12,500 bases of DNA, taken from Nephromyces sp. MM_2019. Taxonomy: Eukaryota > Apicomplexa > Aconoidasida > Nephromycida. The stretch is taken from NCBI GenBank assembly GCA_015657535.1, contig JADHZB010001073.1, positions 3,039 to 15,538 on the forward strand, in the 5' to 3' direction. Position 1 is the first letter of the stretch. Every line of letters begins with the position of its first letter. A model generated the notes under the pieces. That model was not told where the DNA came from. It made no database searches and saw only the letters and a program-made list of their open reading frames with translations. Of the stretch, positions 1 to 8,785 are shown piece after piece. The position numbers and the translations under genes are program-made.

Positions 1-80
<80 letters not shown>

Positions 81-91
81 CACACGCACAC

Positions 92-131
<40 letters not shown>
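1..131. repeat. (CA)n microsatellite, in intron of DHHC gene
   Basis: A nearly pure CA dinucleotide tract runs from the left window edge to about 131, with three CG interruptions near 74, 86 and 96. It is followed directly by a short pyrimidine-rich stretch and the acceptor ending at 147. It is therefore the 3' part of an intron whose 5' end and upstream exon lie outside the window. Its full length is unknown because the window edge cuts it. Confidence 0.95.
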
Positions 132-133
<2 letters not shown>

Positions 134-147
134 ATTTTGTTTTTCAG

Positions 148-1921
148 TGGTTTATTGATCGCAATTATTATTTTATTCCAATTTACAATACCCTGGTATT
201 TGCACTGACAATTTTATTTTTGTTTTTAACTGCCTTTAGAGACCCTGGAATTATCCCAAGACAAGTTACTATATACATTACACACATATATATATATATA
301 TATATACAAATATACTTACTCTATTTAAGATACACACATGCATATATATATATATATTTTACTTAAGATTCACATACACAAGTACATTTACTTTATTTAA
401 TATACACACATGCATATATATATATATATATATATATACATAGTTTATTTAAGATACACACACATAGATATTTAATATAAGATACAAACATATATGTATT
501 GACTACACATATAAAATCTTTATATTTTATCTGTGTGTAATTATAGAAAGTACCAAAACTCGTTCTGGGTGAAAATCCGCCTATAGTAATATAACTTCCA
601 CACACACATAGCACACAATTAAATTATAATTAGATACAACCCATTTATACAACTTATACACATACACTAACACATAGATACACACACGCATATACAAACA
701 CACTCACATCAGCACATACATACATACATAACATTTATATATATATATATATGTGTGTACTACTTATATAGCCTGTCGAACACAGCCCCAAAAATATGTT
801 CACATCAATTATAAAGTCTTCCAATATGAATATACGCTACTGCAAAACTTGTTAGTAATTTATATATATTTATATACCTGTGTGTGTATTTGTGTGTGTA
901 TGTGTATGTAGCTTATATCTGTGCGTATTTATGTATATACGCGTATGTTTATGTCAATCATATTAAAAATTAAATAATTCCCAATCAAAATTGGATCCAA
1001 AATATGTGTGTGCATAAGTGTGTATGATTAGATGTGTATGTATACATATACATCTACACTATGCTATTGCAATATAAATATGTATGTTTTTACACACATG
1101 TTGATTAAATATGTGCAGGCAATATTTACCGACCACCACGGGCTTCGCACTGTAAAAGCTGTGGAAATTGTGTAGAGCGCTTTGACCACCACTGTACGTG
1201 GCTTGCAAACTGTATTGGACGCAGAAATTACAAGTAAAAATATTACACACACACATACACATATCATTCTACACAAATAAACATTAGACTATAAAGATTC
1301 ACTTTATATTCTACACACACACACAATATTGTACACACACACACAATATTGTAAATACATACACACTATTCTACATACATACACACTATTCTACATACAT
1401 ACACACTACTCTACACACACACACACTATTCTACATACATACACACTATTCTACATACATACACACTATTCTACATACATACACACTATTCTACATACAT
1501 ACTTTATACTATATTATTCAACACATACACACATTTTTCTACACACATACACATATTATTCTACATGCACACACATTACTCTAAATACACCAAATCACTA
1601 TGCACACACTATTCAGGCATTTCTATTTATTCATGCTTACAAGCATCATCTATTGTCTATCCATCATAGTAAGCAAAATTGCTTGTGTGTATATACATAT
1701 GTGTATATATATGTGTGTATATTCATATGTGCATATATATGTGTGTATATACACCTTTTTATTTAATTCTGCTTTTTTTATTAACATTTGGAGATATAAA
1801 CACTCCTGAATTTTTTACAATTTTCACAAAAAAGGAATTATTTTTTTTTCCCTTTATTTCTGTAGATGTCAAGCATCTATAAAATAGTGCTCATAGCAAT
1901 CCCCCTGATTGAACAGGTAAC

Positions 1922-1955
<34 letters not shown>

Positions 1956-3717
1956 CATACATACACACATACACATATATTTATATATATATATTACAAT
2001 AGGAAGATCCAGATTGGATTGTAAAACTCCTACAAGAGTCTTGGGAATCGATTGCTATTATCATCCTTGGTATAACCCCCACAATGATGATTGGACTATT
2101 ACTATTTGAACACACTAAAATGGTGTGTGTAGATTTATATGAACTATATAGAGAAATGTGTATGTGTGTATATTTGAGTGTGCGTAGTGAAATGTATGTG
2201 TGTTTTTATTTGAGTGCGCGTAGTGAAATGTGTGTGTGTTTTTATTTGAGTGTGCGTAGTGAAATGTGTGTGTGTTTTTATTTGAGTGTGCGTAGTGAAA
2301 TGTGTATATGTGTTTATTTAAGTGTGCATAGTGAAGTAGATGTGCTTGAATTTAACGAACATATACATTGAAATGTGTATACAGGTATATAGTAACAAAA
2401 CTACATTTGATATTTACATCAATAATTGGGAAAACGTTTTAAACCCCTTTGATAGGTAATAAGATGGTATTCTTTATACACACATAATTATTTTGAACAC
2501 AGAAACCTTGAATGCACACACATCCCATTCTACAATCAAATCATAAATACTGCATATAATTGTATATTTACTGTCGGAATTTGCAATTATATTTACATTT
2601 AAGAGTACCTATACAATCAATTATATAAATACACACACACAATAAGTTTACACACACACATAAATATCTATATATATATATTTATAGAGGACCATGGGGT
2701 AACATCAAGGAAATCATTCTTAGTTCAACACCAAAATCACAGGTGGATTGGAGGTACAATTATATTTTGAAGCATTCTAATAATTTTACACACATATACA
2801 CACACTCTCATACACGCAAAAATACATACACACACACACACACACAAACGGATACATACTTACACGCACACACACAAACACATATATTCATACACATCTA
2901 TCCATACACACCCATACACGCACACACATATACTCAAACCCACCTATCTATACACACACATACGCACACACACACACACCTACATACAAAACATAAAAAT
3001 ACATACACATATTTTTTCTAAATACAATGTTGTGTATGTATATAAATTAATAGGGATCCACAGCTTTGTGAAATCTCCTCAGATTTACCAATAGCAAGCA
3101 AAAATTATTATCACAACCATTCCGAAATCATAGAACACCTCAGCCGTAATACTATATATATATACAGACCTTAAATACACCTACAGACATCTTAAGTACA
3201 CACACTAAATACACACACATACATTAAATACACATACACACACATATTAAATACACACACACACAAAAAAAACACATAAATACACATACACACACATCAA
3301 ACACACACACACACAATAAATATACATACTTAATAATTCTTATAGAAATAGAAAGGACTTTGAATCAAAATCCTGAATTAATAAATGATGTGGAATATTT
3401 TTTAAAAAATTTAATACCCCAACCTAATGTCTCACCAACTAACACATGTAATGACACACACACATAAACATACACATAAATACAATCTTACAAACGTACA
3501 CACATTAAATACACACTTATTATATATATACATATTAATTATACACACATAATTTAGGCACACACAATTTATGCAAACACAATTTTCGTACACATTATAT
3601 AGAAACACAATATGTATACACACATTATCAGCTATTCCTACTTATAGTAATGATAGATCATTAGGCTATAACACTCAAACAACTACTCCCACTCATCTTC
3701 AACAAGAAGGCGCTTAA
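148..3717 (+). CDS. DHHC-type palmitoyltransferase (zinc-finger DHHC protein S-acyltransferase), 5' partial, 12 exons visible
   Basis: Membrane enzyme expected to transfer palmitate to cysteines of target proteins. Exons read by frame continuity: 148-264, 547-585, 817-850, 1119-1233, 1617-1668, 1866-1916, 2003-2122, 2385-2455, 2688-2753, 3054-3145, 3346-3447, 3632-3717 (TAA 3715-3717). They join to 314 residues; the start codon and first membrane segment lie upstream. Seen in order: hydrophobic segment at residues 9-31, DPGIIPR (33-39), cysteine-rich domain from YCKTC (60-64) through RPPRASHC (68-75) to FDHHCTW (85-91) with likely catalytic Cys89, then NCIGRRNY (94-101). Two more hydrophobic segments follow (about 103-133 and 151-171), then TTFD (182-185, the TTxE position), NPFDRG (196-201), and a polar tail rich in Asn, Thr and Gln. 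Oddities: Thr replaces the usual Pro after DHHC, Asp replaces Glu in TTxE, and introns occupy about 2.6 kb of 3.6 kb. The 817 acceptor (AAG) is the least certain boundary. Family assignment is near certain; substrate and compartment cannot be told. Confidence 0.93.
265..546 (+). other. DHHC-gene intron with TA and CA repeats
   Basis: Phase-0 intron with donor GTTACT and acceptor TTATAG. It holds (TA)n runs near 286-306, 343-357 and 414-438. A longer degenerate module is seen three times: TATTTAA followed by a short ACACA-rich stretch, starting near 322, 394 and 446; the first two copies end in TGCATATATA. CA predominates over TG on the + strand. Confidence 0.8.
586..816 (+). other. DHHC-gene intron, CA-rich
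   Basis: Phase-0 intron, donor GTAATA, acceptor AAAG. It contains scattered ACACA runs between about 598 and 730 and a (TA)n run near 736-752. An alternative acceptor (CACAG ending at 785) would add about 10 residues but needs a different intron phase, so the 816 acceptor was preferred. Confidence 0.65.
851..1118 (+). other. DHHC-gene intron, TG-rich
   Basis: Phase-1 intron, donor GTTAGT, acceptor GTGCAG. It splits the codon for the fourth Cys of the YCKTC motif. The repeat content is mainly TGTGTG/TGTATG on the + strand (about 881-925 and 1004-1045), opposite in orientation to the introns on either side. Confidence 0.85.
1234..1616 (+). other. DHHC-gene intron, CA-rich with 20-base minisatellite
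   Basis: Phase-2 intron, donor GTAAAA, acceptor ATTCAG; the split codon restores Lys between NCIGRRNY and HFYLF. Almost the whole intron is CA-type repeat. A long frame is open through it on the + strand only because the repeat contains few stops; the protein family shows it is removed. Confidence 0.85.
1311..1502. repeat. 20-base tandem repeat (minisatellite), about 9 copies
   Basis: Nine head-to-tail 20-base units run from 1311 to 1490, followed by a partial copy. The consensus is CTACATACATACACACTATT. Units 1 and 2 end in AATATT, and units 1, 2 and 6 have a CA-pure middle. The units at 1431-1490 are identical, suggesting recent expansion. The array lies wholly inside the intron before the third membrane segment of the DHHC enzyme. 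Confidence 0.93.
1669..1865 (+). other. DHHC-gene intron, TG-rich
   Basis: Phase-0 intron, donor GTAAGC, acceptor CTGTAG. The first half is TGTGTATATATG-type repeat (about 1682-1750) with near-repeats of a 20-30 base module. The second half is T-rich, including an 8-10 base T run just before the acceptor that would serve as the polypyrimidine tract. Confidence 0.88.
1917..2002 (+). other. Short DHHC-gene intron with (CA)n
   Basis: Phase-0 intron, donor GTAACC, acceptor AATAG. It is the shortest intron of the gene (86 bases) and is almost entirely repeat: a pure CA run at 1922-1949, then CATA/TA sequence to about 1993. Confidence 0.9.
2123..2384 (+). other. DHHC-gene intron, TG-rich with 36-base minisatellite
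   Basis: Phase-0 intron, donor GTGTGT, acceptor ACAG. Removing it joins FEHTKM to VYSNKTTFD, which gives the usual distance from the last membrane segment to the TTxE motif. The upstream exon's frame stays open into the intron until TGA at 2369-2371, so retention would make a shortened protein ending in 12-residue repeats. Confidence 0.85.
2153..2352. repeat. 36-base tandem repeat (minisatellite), 5 copies plus a decayed sixth
   Basis: Units start with GAAATG at 2153, 2189, 2225, 2261 and 2297, with a degraded sixth at 2333. Spacing is exactly 36 each time. A unit contains a TG run, TTTTTATTTGAG and GTGCGTAGT. Because 36 is a multiple of three, every unit reads in the same frame as the preceding exon. 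The middle units are nearly identical. Confidence 0.93.
2456..2687 (+). other. DHHC-gene intron, AT-rich with short CA runs
   Basis: Phase-2 intron, donor GTAATA, acceptor TTATAG; the split codon is the Arg of NPFDRG. The interior is AT-rich with modest ACACAC runs near 2477, 2512 and 2631-2660 and a TA run near 2669-2681. It is less repeat-dominated than its neighbours. Confidence 0.88.
2754..3053 (+). other. DHHC-gene intron, dense CA repeat
   Basis: Phase-2 intron, donor GTACAA, acceptor AATAG; the joined sequence reads [14 protein letters not shown]. From about 2788 to 3010 it is almost unbroken CA/CATA-type sequence on the + strand. A nearer GT (2743) was considered as donor but would break the phase with the next exon. 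Confidence 0.85.
3146..3345 (+). other. DHHC-gene intron, CA repeat with AAATACAC modules
   Basis: Phase-1 intron, donor GTAATA, acceptor TTATAG. A loosely periodic module of TTAAATACAC plus a CA run recurs (about 3172, 3205, 3225, 3247, 3276). It ends in a pure CA run at about 3301-3315. The same module reappears in the following intron. Confidence 0.85.
3448..3631 (+). other. Last DHHC-gene intron, CA repeat
   Basis: Phase-1 intron, donor GTAATG, acceptor ATCAG. It contains ACACAC runs and an ATTAAATACACAC module (about 3504) like the preceding intron. It joins the PTNT-S-IPTY segment of the tail to the terminal exon. Confidence 0.85.
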
Positions 3718-5680
3718 ATTAGAACAAAAATATGTATGGAAATACATCAAATAAGATGATTTGTTTAACACAAACACACACGCATATACTTATACATATA
3801 CAATAATACTAAGACACCAGTTTTTCTATATATGCAGGGCTTAATAATATACATATATATGAATATGACTTTAAGGCGGTGTGTGCATGTGTGTATAGCA
3901 TAAAAGGGTTTGCTAATTATAGATTATGATCTTAGATATACTATCAAATACAATTCTGTTTGTGTATAGGCTTGATATATATGTATGCATCTAGGTTTGT
4001 GTATGGCTATAGATAAACATATATATATATATATATATATATATGTATACTTGTGTATGAGCTTCATATATTTATCGTGTATTGTGTGCGAGTTTTTATG
4101 TATATTATTTTATATTTGTATGGTTAGTAATGCATATATTGTTTACATAAATTATGATCTATATTTTTTGAACCAACATTTTGTATGCTTATATCTTTTA
4201 TATGTGTGTATGGATTAAGTAATATTTTATTTTTTATGAGGTTGGGTGTGAGGATAAGTATTTTATTTTATCTCTTATTTTTATTTTTTTTCAAAATAAT
4301 TTAATTTTAAAATTTCTAATCTTTTTGACTATATAATATGTACATCTGTGTGTATATTTGTCAAGTTTAAAAGTGATTAGCAATTATATATATACTCATG
4401 ATGTACATATTGCCAAAATTCTAGCAACTTATTTTTAATTACATTTAACAACTGAATTACACTTTTACACTTTATTATTGCTACTTATTGCCCACACACA
4501 AACATAATTTTTCATTATTTTATTAAAAGATGTAATTTTAAATAACCAACATCTCGTATTTTTTATCTCTTAATAATTGAACTTTCTAAGGGATTTATAT
4601 TAATCATTAAAATTAGATATATATATACACACAAAATACATTTCATAAAATTATTATATATTCACATTATAATTATATCATACACATATATGCTAGATTA
4701 CAAAGTTCATTAAATACACAAAAGAATCACAACTTATTTTCATATGCACATATAATACATTACTTACAAATATATACATCATATATAAACAATACCTATA
4801 TACACATACATGAACAACACAAACATATATATCATATATAAAAAACATATATTTAGGAACATAAAATGAGTATATACTCCATATATATAATGAGTACTTT
4901 CTTCATAAATACAAAATACATGAATACACACTTAATATACATATATATATACATTACACACCAATTTGGTTTGTAGTTAAAAAATTCAAATAACTTATTT
5001 TAAAAAACTAAAAAATGTTGCGAGTAAAAAGTTTATTTATAAGTGAAATAACTATTTGTATAATTTAATCAAAATTTTGTATATATATATATAAAGTGGG
5101 AATTGACATTGGAGAGTTAAATTAAGAAATCTCGATATATAGCTAATAATACACACAATCACAAATACGGTCAAACACACAAACACAATTGCACACAAAC
5201 AATCATACAAACAATCACACGCACATATAAACACACATTAGAAATAAACAAAACTTTGGAGATGTAAAAATTGTAAGTTTGAAATTTTTTTAAATACACA
5301 AATATATCTATAATTATTCACTCACAAAGTTTACAATACATTCAAATTTCCATTCAAAGTTAGGAATTCGGAATATTTTAATTATGTAAATATAGTATCA
5401 AGTACACTAAAAATTCAAAATTGAATAAGTTTCTTCATGATTATCCAAAAAAATTATGTACTATAAAATTGTGGAGTTCAATCAAAATATTTTTTATTTC
5501 ATCTATACCCATTTATATACTACAGACAAATTTTTTACTATTTGAAACCTAACATGTTCAATGAAATTTTTTGACTAGAAAATGAAAAAAACATTGTATA
5601 AATTTCTTAATATTTTACAAGTTCTTTATTTTAAACTTTTTGATAAAATTAATTAAATTTTGTCAAAATATTTCATTTTT

Positions 5681-5707
5681 AGATATAATTTTTAAGAAAT
5701 TATATCT
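5681..5707 (+). promoter_or_regulatory. Perfect 11-bp inverted repeat (hairpin) upstream of the second gene
   Basis: AGATATAATTT, a 5-base spacer TTAAG, then AAATTATATCT: eleven base pairs without mismatch. It ends 29 bases before the ATG at 5737, so it may lie in the 5' leader or core promoter. In such AT-rich DNA a palindrome can arise by chance, so function is uncertain. Confidence 0.5.
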
Positions 5708-5710
5708 GGG

Positions 5711-5716
5711 ATGTAA
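5711..5716 (+). promoter_or_regulatory. Start-stop upstream ORF (ATGTAA)
   Basis: An ATG followed at once by TAA lies 26 bases before the proposed start codon and just after the hairpin. If transcribed, this minimal uORF would stall or dissipate scanning ribosomes and lower translation of the gene. Whether the transcript starts upstream of it is unknown. Confidence 0.35.
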
Positions 5717-5736
5717 TTTCTAATCTCATAAAAAAA

Positions 5737-8700
5737 ATGACACCTAAGGAAATTGTGATAAGAAATGTTCGGTTTAAAGAAGTTTTAGAAAGTCAAAGAC
5801 TAAGGAAACGACTTGGAAATCGAGGTTTCAAAGAAACTGAGAAAGAGGAGGAAGGGTTTGTCGAGGAACAAAAACTTGAGGTCTAAAAACATTCACTGTT
5901 TGAAGTATTTTAAAATTGGAACTTTGTGTAGTTTTTTAAAATTCATATACAAATACTTACCTCACTATCTTTATAAATAAACATACTTACACTTAAGCTA
6001 AATGATACAAATAGGAATGTAATATATATATATATTATAATCAATTCGATGATTTTACTTTCAATTCGTACTACAATAATTTAAAAATATTTTCATTCAC
6101 TGTCATCTAAAAATTTCTTTGAAAATTTTTTATTTTTCTTGAAAGGTTGAATTACCAACACCAAAGAAGGCTGAACGAAAAAAGAAAAATGTAGAAAAGT
6201 TCTACCAACCTCAATTGGATAAAAATTCTGTAAAAATTGTTGATAGAAAACGTGAAAGAGCACTTGAAATATTATGGGCTAAATTACCACCAAAACATAA
6301 TTTGGAAATAAAAATCATTGATTTTTCCAGATATTTTTTAATGGATGATATAGAACTAGGTAAAATTGAAAGAGAATTTTTATGTGTTGGATATAATTAC
6401 TTTAAAGGCATATCTATAAAAATGGAAAACGTAATCTCAGAAAACTCAGTATCCGCAAATTATACTTGTACAAATCCTAATAAAAATAATTCGAATGAAA
6501 ATAATTTGAATGAAAAAAGTTTAAATACAAGACAAAATAGTTCAAATCAAAGTATTTCAAAATCAAATCAAAAACCAAATCGCTCAAAAACTAATGATAC
6601 TAAAGATAATAATGTGGATGATGATATTGCAACCCTAATGTCTTTGGTAATGGGTGATGGTGCTCAATATGATGAGCAGAACTTTACAAAGGCATTTATG
6701 TCTATTTTTGTTAACCCAGATGTTGTTGTTTCTTTGGATGAGACAAAGAATTCTCCATTAAGTATTATGATGCATGAGAGAAAATTTAAAAGTTCTTATA
6801 AGCACATACTTAGGTCTGATTTTGCGAAATCTGCGGTTAATAATTATAGAAATCTTGTAATATGTAATGTGTCTGGTATGACTGAAAATGTTAACAACTC
6901 ATCTGTAGCAAATAAATTTGGAGAAATAACCATATCAATGAAACCAACTTCTAACTATAGGAAAGTTGAACATAAGAAAGGTAATTTTTATCATTTTGAA
7001 GATCAGATAAGGCAATTTGCTACTAATCGGTATAACAGACAAGTTCTTAAATCGGAGAAGGATAAATTGATGTTTGATAGGGAGCTAGATGGGTGTACCT
7101 TTAAGCCTAAGATAAATCCTGTACCTTATTATCTCAAAATTAAGCGTCAAGAAAAGCTAAGTACCCCATTGAGATTTATTAAAGATTATGCCATGAAATT
7201 TACTGAAGATAAGCGCGCTGAAAAAGTAATTGAATCACTTGAACATTGTACATTCCAACCAAATCTAGCTAAGCATATAGAAGAAGAGTGGAAGCTTTAC
7301 CTTGAGAGAAAAAATAAGCGTGAAGATAATGATGGAACAATTGAAGGAATGATTAATAAGGCATATGATATCTTAGACCATCCTTTTGAAAACTTATATC
7401 AATCTGAATTAGACTGGTGGCTTGAAAATTATAAGGATAGTTATGCTTCGGAAACTTGTCCAAAAAATCCAAACTTGGAAAAACACCTGGTGATTTTGAT
7501 TTTTATATCAATTAATTGTCTAGGACACATATTATATATTATTGATTTTATATATAACTTCATTTAAACACAAAATTTGCCAAATTTATATCCCTTTTGT
7601 CTTGATGAGTGAGCTATGAATTTGATTGAATTTAGAGTACATTTTTCTAGTATTCTACTTAGCAAAAACTTGTTATCAGATGTCAAATGTATAATACAGT
7701 CTTTGTGCAAAAAGTTAATTAGTTCTTGTTACTGAAAAATATTTTTCTCCAGATTTGGAAGAAGGAAATGAGGGATCCACTTTACAGTGGTAGTTACTCA
7801 GTGTATCATTCAAATATTCGTAGAACCGTTGATCCACCTACACAAAATCTAAATAAAGGAGGATCTAACCATTGGAGCAGGTAACTAAGATAATCATAAA
7901 AAGCGCACTTTAACTAATAAGATGAAGATTTGTGTGATTTTGGATCTTATGCTTCATCTGATATAACAAATTGTTTTTGATGAAATCTTTTCTAATTTAC
8001 TTTCTAGCATGAAAATTGAGTAAATTTCCGAAACACTTTTACCAAAAATCAATTGTTTGATTGACCTGTTTTATTTATTTTATAGATGGAAAGAAAGCTT
8101 AAGAGGTGGTTATCTCAAAGATAGTTTTGATCATTCCGGTATTGTTGATAATGGGCCAATTAACGATAAAACCACACGCTATCAGGCGAGGGATTGGGGT
8201 AAATATATTCGTCTGAAATCACGTAATCAAAGCTCTAGGATCTTACCAAATAAAGACATTATCGATTCAGTATGTTTACAATCACAAGAGCATGAAAGTA
8301 AGGCACAGCATGTTACTAAATTTCTAGTTGTTTTATTGATTTATCTCCCTGCATTCTTAATTTTTATAAATTGAAAGTTAATTTAAAAAAAGCTTAATTG
8401 AAGTGAAATTTCAATAAAATGCATACTTCTAAGATTGAAATGGCTTAATACTTGATATTATTAATCAGTGAACCCACTTCCAACGGTTTGGGATCATCGT
8501 GCTCCCCTTGATCCCAAATTTTATTCTCAATCTGTCCTAAAAAACAAAGCGGGAAAAATTACAACGTTTCTTGTGCCCACACCAATCAAACAACAAAACC
8601 TATTACACTCACATCGACTCCATAACGAATTGAAGGATGCATGCAAAGCTAAATCAGTGTTAATTCCCCCGAAAGTTGTTGGAGTTAAGCGCGACAGACT

Positions 8701-8785
8701 TCGAGATCTTGAAGAAGAAATCAAACAACCTCCACCTCATTTATTGCTTGAAGAGCTTTTATACGAGAAATCAGAAGATAATTAG
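5737..8785 (+). CDS. Conserved-looking protein of unknown function with two CTFxP motifs, 714 residues, 5 exons
   Basis: I do not recognise this protein. Exons: 5737-5880, 6146-7489, 7753-7880, 8086-8297, 8469-8785 (TAG 8783-8785). Phases agree at every junction (0, 0, 2, 1), and the 8298 donor GTAAGG is strong. The ATG at 5737 is the only in-frame start after a TAA at 5686-5688. Seen: a charged, basic N-terminus (RLRKR near 21; KKAERKKK 55-62), an ordered-looking block (about 84-140), a low-complexity Asn/Ser/Lys linker (about 151-206), an ordered block with acidic DDD start (about 206-290), then CTFKPKI (365-371) and CTFQPNL (416-422). Next come Trp/aromatic-rich segments (WWLENY about 498, WSRWKE 537-542) and a basic, Pro-rich tail ending in an acidic YEKSEDN. 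No signal peptide or membrane segment is visible. CTFxP repeats occur in various protist coiled-coil and cytoskeletal proteins, so a structural role is possible but unproven. Confidence 0.85.
5881..6145 (+). other. Intron 1 of the CTFxP-protein gene
   Basis: Phase-0 intron, donor GTCTAA, acceptor GAAAG. It is AT-rich without CA/TG microsatellites, apart from a short TA run near 6021-6036. The donor and the AAG acceptor are both weak by consensus. However, the frame stops immediately after 5880 (GTC TAA), and the next exon reads open from 6146 into the long frame. Confidence 0.7.
7490..7752 (+). other. Intron 2 of the CTFxP-protein gene
   Basis: Phase-0 intron, donor GTGATT, acceptor CTCCAG. 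The long frame could be read 26 codons further to TAA at 7565, but that extension becomes hydrophobic and Ile-rich. Splicing at 7489 instead joins to IWKKEMRDPLY in frame. It contains no microsatellite. Confidence 0.75.
7881..8085 (+). other. Intron 3 of the CTFxP-protein gene
   Basis: Phase-2 intron, donor GTAACT, acceptor TTATAG; the split codon gives Arg in WSRWKES. Plain AT-rich sequence with a T-rich 3' end and no microsatellite. Confidence 0.88.
8298..8468 (+). other. Intron 4 of the CTFxP-protein gene
   Basis: Phase-1 intron, donor GTAAGG, acceptor AATCAG. The split codon is A plus TG, giving Met in QEHEMNPLPTVWD. Reading past the donor gives a hydrophobic run to TGA near 8372-8374, typical of unspliced intron. 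No microsatellite. Confidence 0.85.

Larger units (their letters stand above)
3718..5736. other. AT-rich intergenic stretch with no supportable gene
   Basis: About 2 kb between the DHHC stop and the next start codon. It contains a short CA run near 3770-3785, a (TA)n run at 4021-4044, TG/TA-type sequence to about 4215, and ACAA/CACA-type sequence at about 5146-5235. The rest is AT-rich with long A and T runs. Frames open at 3985-4218 and, on the other strand, 5052-5234 are low-complexity and show no protein character. The 3' UTR of the first gene and the promoter and 5' UTR of the second must lie here, but no clear poly(A) signal or promoter motif could be fixed. Confidence 0.7.

Noticed and set aside
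393..614. Minus-strand frame rich in Cys, Tyr and Ile
   Set aside because: It is the complement of TA/CA intronic repeat overlapping a DHHC exon, with no protein character.
1329..1766. Long open frame on the + strand (145 codons) rich in His, Thr and Tyr
   Set aside because: It is a translation of CA-type repeat in an intron. It overlaps the 1617-1668 exon in a different frame, and that exon's proper frame matches the DHHC family.
2743..3021. Open frame of 92 codons, Thr/His-rich
   Set aside because: It is CA repeat inside the intron at 2754-3053. Splicing at 2753 restores the family-like reading VDWRDPQL.
1..3720. CRISPR-like array, because of regular repeats
   Set aside because: The repeats are dinucleotide or minisatellite tandem arrays with no unique spacers, inside spliced introns of a eukaryotic gene.
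3985..4218. 77-codon + strand frame with hydrophobic Tyr/Ile/Cys content
   Set aside because: It is TA/TG simple sequence. Apparent membrane-like character is a by-product of base composition, and no splice or family support was found.
8527..8724. Minus-strand 65-codon frame
   Set aside because: It is a shadow of the final exon of the 714-residue protein, whose + strand frame is phase-compatible and ends in a proper stop.
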